Assembly (NCBI RefSeq): GCF_014764505.1
Contig: NZ_JACXWX010000017.1
Location: 1 to 64,000, forward strand
Direction: 5' to 3'
Length of the DNA stretch: 64,000 bases
Origin: Phormidium tenue FACHB-886
GTDB lineage: Bacteria > Cyanobacteriota > Cyanobacteriia > Elainellales > Elainellaceae
The position numbers and the translations under genes were made by a program. Of this stretch, positions 28,386-37,607 are shown one piece after another (the first letter of the stretch is position 1; every line of letters starts with the position of its first letter). The notes beneath the pieces are model-generated. The model was not told the origin of the DNA. It saw only the letters and a list, made by a program, of their open reading frames with translations, and did not search any database.

Positions 28386-29372
28386 ATGAAACGACGAGAT
28401 GTATTGTTTGCTTTCGGCTGCATCAGTGCGATCGCCCTATCACCGTTGCGTCCTGTTGTTGCTTCAGTAAAGGAATTAGACTCACTTGAGTTGCCCGCTG
28501 GCTTTCAATACCCTAATGGAATTACCCGATCCCAGAATGGCAAGCTGTATGTGGGTTCTGTTCTCAGCGGTCGTATTCTACAGATTAATTCTGCTGGCGA
28601 AGTGCAAACATTCTTTGAGGGAAATGGCGATATTTTTTCGGTGACGAGTTTACGTCTTGATGAGCCACGTAGCCTTTTGTGGGGTGCATCCCCTGATGTG
28701 CTAGGTACACCGCAAGACAATGGCGAAACAGTTCAGAAACTCCACCGAATCTTTGCAATTGATATTCGCTCTAGTGAAGTTCGGTACGTCATCCCAATGC
28801 CAGATGGAGGGTTTGGGAATGACATCGCTCTCGATCCGCAAGGGGGAGTTTATGTAACGGACTCTTTGCGCCCTCGAATTCACTATCTTCCGCCAGGAGC
28901 AACTCAATTCCAGACTTGGGCAGAAGACGATCGATTCCGCACTCAGCTTAGATTCGGATTATCTGGAATTGCCCGTAACTCAGATGGCGTTTTGTTTGTA
29001 ACGCTGTACTCAGATGGTCGTCTGTTTAAGGTCACTCCACAGTCAACAGGAAATCCCATCGTCGATGAAATTGAGCTGCCACGCAAAATCGATGGTTCTG
29101 ATGCAATCCAGTTCGCTGCGGATGGATCTTTGATCATGATTGAGGGTGGTATCGAAAGTGGCAATGGTCGCCTGTTGCAATTGCGTGGCTTAGAAACTGA
29201 TACCAGACCTCAATTCAACATATTGGCATCAGGGATGAATCTGCCTGTGAATTTAACCGTTGCGGGTGGTGAAATCTGGTTGACGGAATCGCTTTTCCGT
29301 CATCGCCTTGTGGCAGGGCAGGAAAACGTCATTCCCGATCGCTTCTTTGTTCGCCGATTTACGCTTTCGTAA
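28386..29372 (+). CDS. SMP-30/gluconolactonase-like beta-propeller protein, exported
   Basis: The 328-residue product starts MKRRDVLFAFGC, with a hydrophobic stretch and an alanine-rich cleavage region (VVASVKE) that make an export signal, possibly a lipoprotein-like or Tat-type one (paired R3-R4). The rest has six-bladed propeller features: FQYPNGITRSQNGKLYVGS, GGFGNDIALDPQGGVYVTDSL and DAIQFAADGSLIMIEGG. SMP-30-like proteins hydrolyse lactones in a metal-dependent way. The start follows a purine-rich site (GGAGAAGGAAAAGGAAGTAGG). A periplasmic lactonase beside an SDR suggests sugar or lactone oxidation; this is inference. Confidence 0.82.
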   Translation: MKRRDVLFAFGCISAIALSPLRPVVASVKELDSLELPAGFQYPNGITRSQNGKLYVGSVLSGRILQINSAGEVQTFFEGNGDIFSVTSLRLDEPRSLLWGASPDVLGTPQDNGETVQKLHRIFAIDIRSSEVRYVIPMPDGGFGNDIALDPQGGVYVTDSLRPRIHYLPPGATQFQTWAEDDRFRTQLRFGLSGIARNSDGVLFVTLYSDGRLFKVTPQSTGNPIVDEIELPRKIDGSDAIQFAADGSLIMIEGGIESGNGRLLQLRGLETDTRPQFNILASGMNLPVNLTVAGGEIWLTESLFRHRLVAGQENVIPDRFFVRRFTLS

Positions 29373-29487
29373 AGATAGGTGATTGTTCCATAGCGATCGT
29401 TAGAGAGATACCAGTGAGATCAATCAAGACTCTATCTCTGAACAAAACTGAGCTTTTGTAATCAGGTTCGTATATTGGAAAATACTC

Positions 29488-30552
29488 ATGCAATACAAAC
29501 TTTTGGGTAACACTGGGCTGAGAGTATCTGAATTGTGCCTTGGTGCCATGACGTTCGGTGAGGATTGGAATTGGGGTGCAAACAAGGAAACTAGCCAATC
29601 GATATTTGAGGCATTTGTAGAGGCAGGCGGTAACTTCATCGACACAGCCAATATCTACACCAATGGTACAAGTGAGAGGATGTTGGGTGAGTTTGTCGGA
29701 TCAGAACGCGATCGCTTTGTCATCGCAACTAAGTACTCAGTGATGACGCATCCCAATGACCCTAATTCCAGCGGCAATCAGCGCAAGAACCTGATGCGAT
29801 CGCTCGAAGCCAGTCTCAACCGGTTGAATACGGATTACATCGATCTTTACTGGGTCCATATGTGGGATACTGTGACTCCAGTTGAAGAGATAATGCGGGC
29901 GTTGGATGATGTGGTTCGATCGGGCAAAGTGATGTACGTCGGCATCTCCGATGCACCTGCCTGGATTGTCAGTCGTGCTCAAACACTAGCAGAACTCAGA
30001 AACATGACCCCGTTCGCTGCAATTCAACTGGAATACAACTTGGTAGAGCGCACGGTAGAACGAGATTTGTTGCCAATGGCAGAAGACTTGAATTTAAGCA
30101 TTTTAGATTGGTCACCCTTGGGTGGTGGGGTTCTCACCGGAAAGTATCTGAACGCTGATTTGGGGCAGGATAATCGACTTAACAAGGCAGAATATTTTCG
30201 GCAGTATACGGTTGATCGCGCCATGCAAATTGCTCAAGTGGTGGTGGATGTTGCAAAGGAAATAGATTGCAGTGCAGCCCAAGTTGCCCTTGCCTGGATT
30301 CGTCAGCAATCACCTCGCCATATTCCTATCATTGGCGCACGCACGCTTGGTCATCTCAGAGATAATCTTGGTTGCCTAAATATCACGCTAAATGGCGATC
30401 AGCTTGCTCGTCTAAATGCAGCCAGCGAGATCGATCCGGGCTTTGTTCTAGGGTTTCTGCGTCGATTACAGAACCTATTTTTAGGTGCAGCAACAGAGAC
30501 GTTAGATTTAAGTCTACATCCCCTTTCACGGCTAGTACTTGACCGCAAATAA
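29488..30552 (+). CDS. Aldo/keto reductase
   Basis: A 354-residue NADPH-dependent (beta/alpha)8 reductase. The catalytic tetrad is visible as Asp52, Tyr57 (FIDTANIY), Lys82 (IATKY) and His124 (WVHMWD). Phosphate-binding residues lie toward the C-terminus (IIGARTLGHLRDNL). Such enzymes reduce aldehydes and ketones. It lies 115 bp downstream of the lactonase gene and may be the last member of the MerR-controlled cluster, though the gap could hold its own promoter. Confidence 0.93.
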   Translation: MQYKLLGNTGLRVSELCLGAMTFGEDWNWGANKETSQSIFEAFVEAGGNFIDTANIYTNGTSERMLGEFVGSERDRFVIATKYSVMTHPNDPNSSGNQRKNLMRSLEASLNRLNTDYIDLYWVHMWDTVTPVEEIMRALDDVVRSGKVMYVGISDAPAWIVSRAQTLAELRNMTPFAAIQLEYNLVERTVERDLLPMAEDLNLSILDWSPLGGGVLTGKYLNADLGQDNRLNKAEYFRQYTVDRAMQIAQVVVDVAKEIDCSAAQVALAWIRQQSPRHIPIIGARTLGHLRDNLGCLNITLNGDQLARLNAASEIDPGFVLGFLRRLQNLFLGAATETLDLSLHPLSRLVLDRK

Positions 30553-30794
30553 TCAGAACTCATTGATGTGCAACTTATTTAGGGCCTGCTGAAAAAGTTG
30601 GGTGATTCCCGGAAGGGGAATTTGTTTGGCTATCCTTCCTGTCTGTTTTGGCGTTGCTCTAATTCCTGCATTGTGAATAAGGCAACACCAATCAGTCAGA
30701 AAGAGAAGATGGTTGTTAACGCTCATGCAGGCTCTTGATTTAGCTAGTCAGTTGTCCGACTGATAAATCTTTGCAGGGAACCCATAATGGTCAA

Positions 30795-31097
30795 ATGAAT
30801 TTGTTCCTATCCGAATCCCAATATACATTCGTGCGCTGGCTGACCAGTCTGGATACTGCTACGGAAGACAAGGTTGCCTTTGCTCGGTTGGCAACACCTG
30901 TTATTGTTGTCCTGCAATGCCGGGGGAAGCATCGTATCCGTGAAACTAGCAACTTATTCGCGCATATAGCCAATATTCCAATGCGACAGTTTGATCTGCT
31001 ACCTCACGAATGGTTTAAAGCAGAGAGCGGCTTAGCTGCGCAAGTGAGTTACATGGTCGAAGATACGATCGATCGCGATGTTCAGAAACCTACTTAG
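30795..31097 (+). CDS. Hypothetical protein, about 100 residues
   Basis: I chose the ATG at 30795 (MNLFLSESQYTFVRWL), since AGGGAA lies upstream; a TTG at 30771 would add eight residues. The protein is soluble with mixed helix and strand and no recognised motif. The gap before it (from 30553) includes GGGCCTGCTGAAAAAGTTG, which looks like an insertion-sequence end, so this could be genomic debris. It converges with the GT20 gene. Confidence 0.4.
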   Translation: MNLFLSESQYTFVRWLTSLDTATEDKVAFARLATPVIVVLQCRGKHRIRETSNLFAHIANIPMRQFDLLPHEWFKAESGLAAQVSYMVEDTIDRDVQKPT

Positions 31098-31128
31098 GCG
31101 ATAAAAGAGGGATAGTTTTTCGACAGCA

Positions 31129-32694
31129 CTATGTCGAAAGTAAATTTTTTGCTTCTAGTAACGCATTGATATGAGCAGTAAAATAGGTTTTATCATTCAT
31201 TCTTAAGCTTTTCTGCTGCATTTGATTGAATCGCGCAATGAGTTGTTCCTTAGATGTATTGATTGCTTCTGCAAACACAGCTGCTGTAGCTTTAGGGTCA
31301 GACAAATCTTGACATAAAAAAACGTCTTCACATCCAATATAGTCCACCATACCAGCCCCTTCTACTGCAATTATCCCTTTAGATGAGTTTCGGGGAGCAA
31401 CTTTTAGCATTTCAGGAGCAATTAGATTATGCCCATCGGTATGGGTCGCCATAATCAGGACAAAATCAATGTGATCCCGCAGTAATAGCATGAGTTCATC
31501 ATGAGGAATTCCTTGATTGATATAAATAACCTTGTCAGCCCATGTTGTTCTTAGCGCTTCGGTCTCCCGATCGACTAGCTGATGGTATTTCTCATATCCA
31601 ACTACTTCGGCACGAGTAGGCTGCAAAATAAACAAGAATTTTGCATTTCCAGGGTACATCTCAAAATAGACATTAATAGCTGCGATCGTTTCACGAATGC
31701 CTTTGGTGTAGTCATTACGGCTCACTAAGGCTAGAACTTTTTGGGAACAAGATTGATGAATCAGATCTCGATCAATGAGATCTTTCACCGGTTGGCTCAA
31801 TTTCCCTTGCTCATATTTTTTTCTAGCGACATTGGCTTCTGTTTGCAAACTTTTTACATTTTGCCCGATTGGAATATCTAGGAACCGGACAAGATTGCCA
31901 AATGCCCAATAAATACTTTTGCTCAAATTTATTTTTCTAAAATTTGGATCTAGTTCTGAGCTGATCTCAAGCAAGTTCTCCAAATCGTGGAACCGTTGTA
32001 AGGTAACCAAATGATATTGACATAATTCCTCTATCCATCTCCTGAAATCAGGCATTTCAAGTAATGTCTTGCTTCCAACATACATTCGGCTGAGGTGCTC
32101 AATATCTGGAATTGGGGTACAGTTGGAGTACATCATCCGAGTTCCCTCGATCGTCGAATAGACTCCAACCATCTGATAATCAACGCACCAAATAATCCCT
32201 CCTGGTTCAATCCAGCGATCGACTACCCTCGTTGCTATTTCATTAAACTGCCAATATTGGGCAAACGCCTCGGAAAACTGGCGCTCAGGATTCGTTCGAC
32301 CAAATAGATTTTCAATATTCTCATTAAATTGCTGCTCCAACCCATGCAATGCTGCCCACAATACTCCATTGGCAATAATTGAATAGTGAGCCTGTCTTAG
32401 AGTCGCTGGAACAGGATATTGAACGAGTAGAAACTGGTCTCGATGTTTCTGGATCTCAAGTGGCAATTGAGAGGACCATTTCTCATCTGGCACAACTGAG
32501 CCAGGACCCGCCCAGATGACCGCTTGCGAGGAAGATATCGACGTTAATAGTTTGACTACCCCTCCTGCATCATTTGCGCTAGGTAATCGATTGCTCAAAA
32601 TAATTAAAGGATATTTACGATCGGAATCGCGGAGTTGATCGTTGCTTCGTCCAGATCTATAACAGGTATGGAATAAAGTTCTTCTAGAAAACAT
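31129..32694 (-). CDS. GT20 glycosyltransferase, trehalose-6-phosphate synthase-like variant
   Basis: A 521-residue GT20 protein. It retains donor-side residues equivalent to OtsA: Arg36 in ILSNRLPS, Trp61 in WAGPG, the Arg326/Lys331 pair in SRNDYTKGI (spacing 5, as in OtsA R262/K267), and Asp420/Glu428 in TDGHNLIAPE (spacing 8, as in D361/E369). The canonical V-H-D-Y-H-L motif is C-V-D-Y-Q-M at 170-174, so the active-site histidine is replaced by valine. The YRLD-like acceptor region is also unrecognisable. It may use another acceptor or be a pseudo-enzyme. It starts 53 bp after the STAND gene on the same strand, so the two probably share a transcript. Confidence 0.82.
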   Translation of the reverse strand: MFSRRTLFHTCYRSGRSNDQLRDSDRKYPLIILSNRLPSANDAGGVVKLLTSISSSQAVIWAGPGSVVPDEKWSSQLPLEIQKHRDQFLLVQYPVPATLRQAHYSIIANGVLWAALHGLEQQFNENIENLFGRTNPERQFSEAFAQYWQFNEIATRVVDRWIEPGGIIWCVDYQMVGVYSTIEGTRMMYSNCTPIPDIEHLSRMYVGSKTLLEMPDFRRWIEELCQYHLVTLQRFHDLENLLEISSELDPNFRKINLSKSIYWAFGNLVRFLDIPIGQNVKSLQTEANVARKKYEQGKLSQPVKDLIDRDLIHQSCSQKVLALVSRNDYTKGIRETIAAINVYFEMYPGNAKFLFILQPTRAEVVGYEKYHQLVDRETEALRTTWADKVIYINQGIPHDELMLLLRDHIDFVLIMATHTDGHNLIAPEMLKVAPRNSSKGIIAVEGAGMVDYIGCEDVFLCQDLSDPKATAAVFAEAINTSKEQLIARFNQMQQKSLRMNDKTYFTAHINALLEAKNLLST

Positions 32695-32747
32695 AGTGCA
32701 TTCCAGAATAAAGCGTTACACATCCTGAAGCGAGTGAAATATTCGAG

Positions 32748-35700
32748 CTACTCACTGCCATTGGCTCCTAAAGCTCTCAATGCAGCTTTCTGTGCCTCTG
32801 TCAAACCAATGACTCCATTAATATTCATTCCCTCGTAAAGTTTTGGAGACTTGAGTGTTTTTAGGCTCTTACCTGTTTCAAGATTCCAGAGAATAATGAC
32901 TTCGTCTTCACCACTACTCGCCAAAATGTGACCATCTGGGCTAAAGGCAACGGAACGCACCCAATTCGTATGTTTTGCAAAAGTGTTCAAACATTTGCCA
33001 CTACGAGTATCCCAAACTTTCACCGTTTGATCGTCACTACCGCTGGCAAGCATTGTACCATCCGGGCTAAAGGCAACAGACCAGATCCGATCGCGATGTC
33101 CCTTTAAGTTCAGACAATTCCCAGTCTCCAGATTCCAGAGTTTGATAGTCTGGTCTTCACTGCCGCTGGCAAGCATTGTACCATCCGGGCTAAAGGCAAC
33201 AGACCAGACTCGGTTTGTATGTCCTTTCAGGGTTTCGACAGATTTGCCGATTGTCAGATTCCAGAGGTTAATGGTCTGGTTCTCGCCCCCACCCGCTAGC
33301 AGTGCACCATCAGGACTGAAGGCAATAGACCAAACTTTACCGTTATATCCACGCAGCGTTTTGAGGCATTCGCCTGTGATAGGATTCCAGAGCTTAATAG
33401 TTTGGTCTTCACTGCCGCTAGCAAGGAGTTGACCGTTGGGGCTGAAGGTAACGCAGCATACCCAGTTAGTATGTCCATGCAAGGTTGTGCATTTTCCAGT
33501 CCTCAAATTCCAGAGTTTCACCGTTTGATCATCACTACTACTCGCTAATAGCTGACCGCTTGGGCTGAAGGCAACAGACCAAACTCGACTAGCATGTCCT
33601 TCAAGGGATTGCAGGCATTCACCTGTTGTGGAATTCCAAAGTTTGACCGTCTGGTCTTCGCTGCCGCTAGCCAGTAATTGCCCGTTGGGGCTGAAAGCAA
33701 TCGACCAAACTTTGTTGGTGTATCCTTTCAAAGTCTTGAGACATTCTCCTGTCGCAAGATTCCACAGTTTAACGGTTTTGTCTTCCCCACTGCTAGCCAG
33801 CAGTTGACCATCAGGGCTAAAGGCAACAGACCAAACCCGATTGGCATGTTCCAGACTTTTGAAGCATTCTCCTGTCGCAAGATTCCACAGTTTAACGGTT
33901 TTGTCTTCCCCACTGCTAGCCAGCAGTTGACCATCGGGGCTAAAGGCAACAGACCAAACCCGATCGCTATGTCCCTCCAACGTGCTAAAACATTTGCCTG
34001 TTAAAGAGCTCCAGAGTTTGATGGTTTTGTCTTCGCTGCCGCTGGCTAGGGTTTGACCATCAGGGCTAAAGCGGACTGAACTGACTCGCTTTGTATGACC
34101 TTGCAAGGTTTTGAGACATTGACCTGTATGAACGTCCCAAATCTTGATGGTTTGATCTTCACTGCCGCTGGTAAGCAATTGACCATCAGGACTAAAGGAA
34201 ACCGAACAAACCCAATTGCAGTGTCCCTCTAGAGTTTTGAGACATTGACCTGTATGAACATCCCAAAGCTTGATGGTTTGATCATCACTACCACTTGCTA
34301 GAGTTTGACCATCAGGGCTAAAAGTCACTGACCAGATGCGGCTATTGTGTCCTTCTAAAGTTCTGAGACATTCGCCTGTTCTCAGATCCCAGATTTTCAC
34401 AGTCTTGTCTTCGCTGCCGCTGGCTAGTTTCTGCCCATCAGGACTAAAAACGATCGACCAGACTCGATTGGTATGCCCTTTACAAACTAGAGCCTGTTGA
34501 AACTGAGACACTTGCCACAAGCAAATGACTCCGTTGTTATCTCCAACTGCCAGCAGTTTTCCATCTAGTTGGAATGCTAGTGAAAGCGCACTACTAAAAG
34601 GTTCACTAAAAGTAGATTGGCTGAAATTAGAATGTGAAAAATCTACGTGAGGTAGACTGATTCCCTGCAGGTAAGCTTGACGGATAATGAGATGAGATAA
34701 ATCATATCCTGTTAAATCAATTCCTACTTCATGGAGCAGATTAATCACATTTCCAGCCGTATAATTCTTCAATGGTAGAGGTTGGCGTCTTAGGGCTGAG
34801 AGTACCTGAACTGCCCATTTACCTATTTCTGCTTTGCTGAAGCAAGCAGTTAAATAGGACGCAATCGGCTGTAGAATCAGACGAGTTTCACTCTCCCTTA
34901 TGTAATCTTTAGCTGTTGCTTTAATTAACGCATGATTGTGGAGCAAACGAAAATCTTGATGGTTGATCTCATGACAAACTCGTTCCACCAATCGTTCAAT
35001 CGTATATTCCATCACAACTGGCTGTTGTGTAAAGCTAGCTGTGGGTTTTTCCGATGTTTTTTCAATTAGCGATCGTCCCACTAGTCCCGTCAGCGCTTCC
35101 AACAGCCGGTGTTTGAGTACAGGAGGAATGATATCCTCAAGTAACTCTTGAACAGTTACGGGCTCGCGGTTAATCGCCAGCCAATACATAATAGACTGCT
35201 CTAAGCCTGATAAGCGATCGAAATGCTGATCCAGCAATACTCGAATTTCATTAAAGGCAATTGTCTCTTCTTTCAAAAATTCAGCAATGTTGCCAGCAAA
35301 CAACTCTTGAATAGTTGTAGCAATCAGTTTCAGTGCCAACGGATTACCTGCATAGCGACGAATCAATTCTCTTGCCTGCTCTTCCGCCTCCGAGAGCTGT
35401 AGCCCTTTCGCCTTTAAAATCTCCTGTCCACTGGCATCCTCAATCCCTTGCATCTGATAGCAGCGCACAGGTAGGGTTTCTCCCTCCAGAGCAGCAAGTG
35501 CCCTCGGCTTCTCTCGACTGGTGATAATGAAGCAACTTTGATGGAACGATTCGCCTACTTGCTGAAATAATTCTCCATAGCTCTCATATCCTTCTCGGTA
35601 GACTCCTGTTTGCCCTCCTTGAAGAATTGACTCGACGTTATCAAGAATTAACAGACAGCGATGGTTTCGTAGATGCTCTAACAGTCTGGTAATGCTATTC

Positions 35701-36299
35701 GTGGTCGTTTCAGGTGAGTTGGTCTCTGTTTCTTGCTGATTTGAAAGAAACTTAATCATGTTGCTCAAAAGCTGTTTGAAAGGTGGTGCGTCTTTGAGCG
35801 ATCGCCAAATCACATACTCAAACTGTCCTTCAACCATCTGAGCCAGTTTTACCGATAGGGCTGTTTTACCAATTCCTCCCATTCCCAATATCGCTATCAA
35901 CCGGCAACGATGTCTAACAATCCATGTTTCTAAGATTTTTAATTCCTCTACCCGTCCATAGAAAACGGAAACGTCTGGTGCTTCTTCCAAACCAGACAGC
36001 CGCTGTCCAAAACCAGATTGGGATTGGATGAAATCTTCTCCGGAGGACTGGTACTGCTCCTTCAGAAGCCCTCTTAAAACCTCTAGCTTTCCAGCCGGAC
36101 CTGCCGGTGGAAGCCCAAACTTTTCATAAATAGATTTGAGCCGCTTCCGTACGGCTGATGCTTTGATATCCCCAAGCGTAGCAGCAATCTTTTCGGCAGT
36201 GTGCCCTGCCAAAGCCAAACGCAAAGTCCGCAACTCTTCTTCGGAGACACTGCGCTGAGTCGCGATAGTTCTCAAAAAATCTTCAGGAATTTCAAACAC
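32748..36299 (-). CDS. STAND ATPase with 14 WD40 repeats
   Basis: A 1183-residue signal-transduction ATPase. Residues 15-80 form a helix-turn-helix-like domain ([21 protein letters not shown]). An NB-ARC/NACHT-type ATPase follows (about 110-420), with Walker A GMGGIGKT at 139-146, Walker B LLILDNVE, a sensor-like ITSREKPR and a GNPLALKL motif. A winged-helix and helical arm come next (420-570). Fourteen WD40 repeats (about 575-1155) could fold as two seven-bladed propellers. Such proteins oligomerise when the propeller senses a trigger. A classic effector is not evident; the N-terminal HTH may recruit one. The divergent CHAT protease is a candidate partner. Confidence 0.9.
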   Translation of the reverse strand: MFEIPEDFLRTIATQRSVSEEELRTLRLALAGHTAEKIAATLGDIKASAVRKRLKSIYEKFGLPPAGPAGKLEVLRGLLKEQYQSSGEDFIQSQSGFGQRLSGLEEAPDVSVFYGRVEELKILETWIVRHRCRLIAILGMGGIGKTALSVKLAQMVEGQFEYVIWRSLKDAPPFKQLLSNMIKFLSNQQETETNSPETTTNSITRLLEHLRNHRCLLILDNVESILQGGQTGVYREGYESYGELFQQVGESFHQSCFIITSREKPRALAALEGETLPVRCYQMQGIEDASGQEILKAKGLQLSEAEEQARELIRRYAGNPLALKLIATTIQELFAGNIAEFLKEETIAFNEIRVLLDQHFDRLSGLEQSIMYWLAINREPVTVQELLEDIIPPVLKHRLLEALTGLVGRSLIEKTSEKPTASFTQQPVVMEYTIERLVERVCHEINHQDFRLLHNHALIKATAKDYIRESETRLILQPIASYLTACFSKAEIGKWAVQVLSALRRQPLPLKNYTAGNVINLLHEVGIDLTGYDLSHLIIRQAYLQGISLPHVDFSHSNFSQSTFSEPFSSALSLAFQLDGKLLAVGDNNGVICLWQVSQFQQALVCKGHTNRVWSIVFSPDGQKLASGSEDKTVKIWDLRTGECLRTLEGHNSRIWSVTFSPDGQTLASGSDDQTIKLWDVHTGQCLKTLEGHCNWVCSVSFSPDGQLLTSGSEDQTIKIWDVHTGQCLKTLQGHTKRVSSVRFSPDGQTLASGSEDKTIKLWSSLTGKCFSTLEGHSDRVWSVAFSPDGQLLASSGEDKTVKLWNLATGECFKSLEHANRVWSVAFSPDGQLLASSGEDKTVKLWNLATGECLKTLKGYTNKVWSIAFSPNGQLLASGSEDQTVKLWNSTTGECLQSLEGHASRVWSVAFSPSGQLLASSSDDQTVKLWNLRTGKCTTLHGHTNWVCCVTFSPNGQLLASGSEDQTIKLWNPITGECLKTLRGYNGKVWSIAFSPDGALLAGGGENQTINLWNLTIGKSVETLKGHTNRVWSVAFSPDGTMLASGSEDQTIKLWNLETGNCLNLKGHRDRIWSVAFSPDGTMLASGSDDQTVKVWDTRSGKCLNTFAKHTNWVRSVAFSPDGHILASSGEDEVIILWNLETGKSLKTLKSPKLYEGMNINGVIGLTEAQKAALRALGANGSE
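32850..34590. repeat. Fourteen ~126-bp WD40-coding repeats
   Basis: The DNA encoding the 14 WD40 units is visibly repetitive, with recurrent blocks such as AGCAGTTGACCATC and GGGCTAAAGGCAAC. Units 6 and 7 (about 33725-33960) are almost identical at DNA level, implying recent duplication or gene conversion. Such arrays can recombine to change blade number and specificity. Confidence 0.8.
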
Positions 36300-36374
36300 A
36301 CATTAGCCTTAGATAGCGCGAGGTACGTAACGTACTGAGAGGTCCGGGATTCTTAACTCTCAGTATACTTCAGA

Positions 36375-36487
36375 TTGACAAAGCCTGAAAGCGCAAATTG
36401 ACAAGTTGTCAAAAGTAGCATTGACAAGTAGAGTAAAGACTTCTAAGATTTCTTAAAAGACCGGATTGAAAGTTGACAACTTGTCAA
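36375..36487. promoter_or_regulatory. TTGACAA repeat array between the STAND and 127-residue genes
   Basis: TTGACAA occurs at 36375, 36398, 36421 and 36473. The first three are spaced exactly 23 bp apart. Two are completed as palindromes, TTGACAAGTTGTCAA (36398-36412) and TTGACAACTTGTCAA (36473-36487). The array lies in the 288-bp divergent intergenic region, 76 bp from the STAND start and about 100 bp from the start of the other gene. It looks like a regulator-binding array, and TTGACA could also serve as -35 elements. Confidence 0.6.
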
Positions 36488-36587
36488 CTTGTACGAATTG
36501 CAGCTTAAAAGTCAATACTTTAAAGCGTTCCAATCAGCAGTGTGAGGTTGAAGGGGAAATAGGTCCACCATTCGGTAAACTCGCAGT

Positions 36588-36971
36588 ATGTTGTCACCCA
36601 GAAGTCCAAACTCTCCTGAAGCGGTTTTTGCAGCTTTGGAAGAAGGAATTTATATTTGCGATCAGCAAACCGACGGAGAAGTAAGCTTATCCATTCGACA
36701 AATTGGAGGAGAGGAGTTTGAGCTAAGCGTCTTCTCACTACGCGGATCATTTCGTTGTCGGCGTGCTGAGTTACAGCGTTTCTTGGAGCATTGTCCGGAG
36801 GAGGAGCAGAATTCAATCTCCAAGTATCGAGAACGCTTTAGACGTGGGTTGCAGCATATCTTACCAAATGGATTTGGTTTGCTGAAGCTAGATTTTACCG
36901 AATGTAGGAGAGGAAGAATCTTTCCCAAATTTTCTTCAACGATTACTAAGTTATGTAAGCATGACAACTAG
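36588..36971 (+). CDS. Hypothetical protein, 127 residues
   Basis: The protein starts MLSPRSPNSPEAVFAALEEGIYICDQ and has a hydrophilic, charge-rich body (RCRRAELQRFLEHCPEEEQNSISKYRERFRRGLQ), predicted as mixed strand and helix. No family is recognised. It is the first of three plus-strand genes leading to the CHAT protease, and it diverges from the STAND gene across the TTGACAA array. An adaptor or regulatory role would fit the context but is speculation. The frame has good length and an ATG start. Confidence 0.6.
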   Translation: MLSPRSPNSPEAVFAALEEGIYICDQQTDGEVSLSIRQIGGEEFELSVFSLRGSFRCRRAELQRFLEHCPEEEQNSISKYRERFRRGLQHILPNGFGLLKLDFTECRRGRIFPKFSSTITKLCKHDN

Positions 36972-37180
36972 GAAGAAGCTCAAAGCACTTGCAAATCTAT
37001 AGCAAGATGTGCGCGAAGTCGTTGTAACAGCGGCTCACGCTCGAGCTTGCTCAAGCGAATCAAATAATTTACTAGCTGAGAGAGTTTGGTTACCAACTAC
37101 AGACGCTGGGGTGAAAACCACAGCGTTTTTGGTTGTTGTATTGCCGTTGAGATTTGTTGAGATTTTCTAAGGACAACATT

Positions 37181-37471
37181 ATGAGATTTCTAAATTTGCT
37201 CCTTTTTTCAAGAAGTCAGCCCTTAAAAGACCCAATAGCCTCCGATGGAAGGAGATTCACCAATCTTCCCCCCAGGTTGTTTTCAACTTCTAGTAGAGGA
37301 AGTATTCAGGTGCAGCAGGGATCTTCTCCTTTGATCAAGTTTGCAGGAACATTGTGGCGCTTCCGAGTCTGTGGATCTAAACCACGCAGGTTCGTAGATG
37401 GGCAGATGGTAAAAATTTTGGGAAGACAGGGAAATTGCCTCTTGATTGAACTGGAGCCAAGCAATGACTAG
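37181..37471 (+). CDS. NfeD-like OB-fold protein (C-terminal domain only)
   Basis: A 96-residue protein. A short hydrophobic start (MRFLNLLLFSR) and a linker are followed by a region resembling the OB-fold of NfeD proteins (SPLIKFAGTLWRFRVC, GQMVKILGRQGNCLLIELEP). NfeD OB domains usually pair with stomatin-like membrane proteases; neither is nearby. The ATG at 37181 has AAGGA upstream; a TTG at 37154 is less likely. It lies 137 bp before the CHAT gene on the same strand. The assignment rests on the WR...VKILGRQGN-LLIE pattern and is moderate. Confidence 0.55.
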   Translation: MRFLNLLLFSRSQPLKDPIASDGRRFTNLPPRLFSTSSRGSIQVQQGSSPLIKFAGTLWRFRVCGSKPRRFVDGQMVKILGRQGNCLLIELEPSND

Positions 37472-37607
37472 ATTAGCGTAGGTTTTGCTTTAAAAAGATA
37501 CTGATTTAAGTACCTCAAACCGAACATTTAACGTAACAGAATTGACACTAATTCTTTCCCATTAATAAACATTTTGACGAAACCTAAGAAATAGCCGTGA
37601 GGAAAAC

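Noticed and set aside
30584-30610. Insertion-sequence-like end GGGCCTGCTGAAAAAGTTG
   Set aside because: No matching second end or transposase remnant found nearby, so it was not listed as an element.
32850-34590. Possible CRISPR-like regular repeats
   Set aside because: The periodicity of about 126 bp is in frame and encodes WD40 blades, so it is coding repetition, not a CRISPR array.
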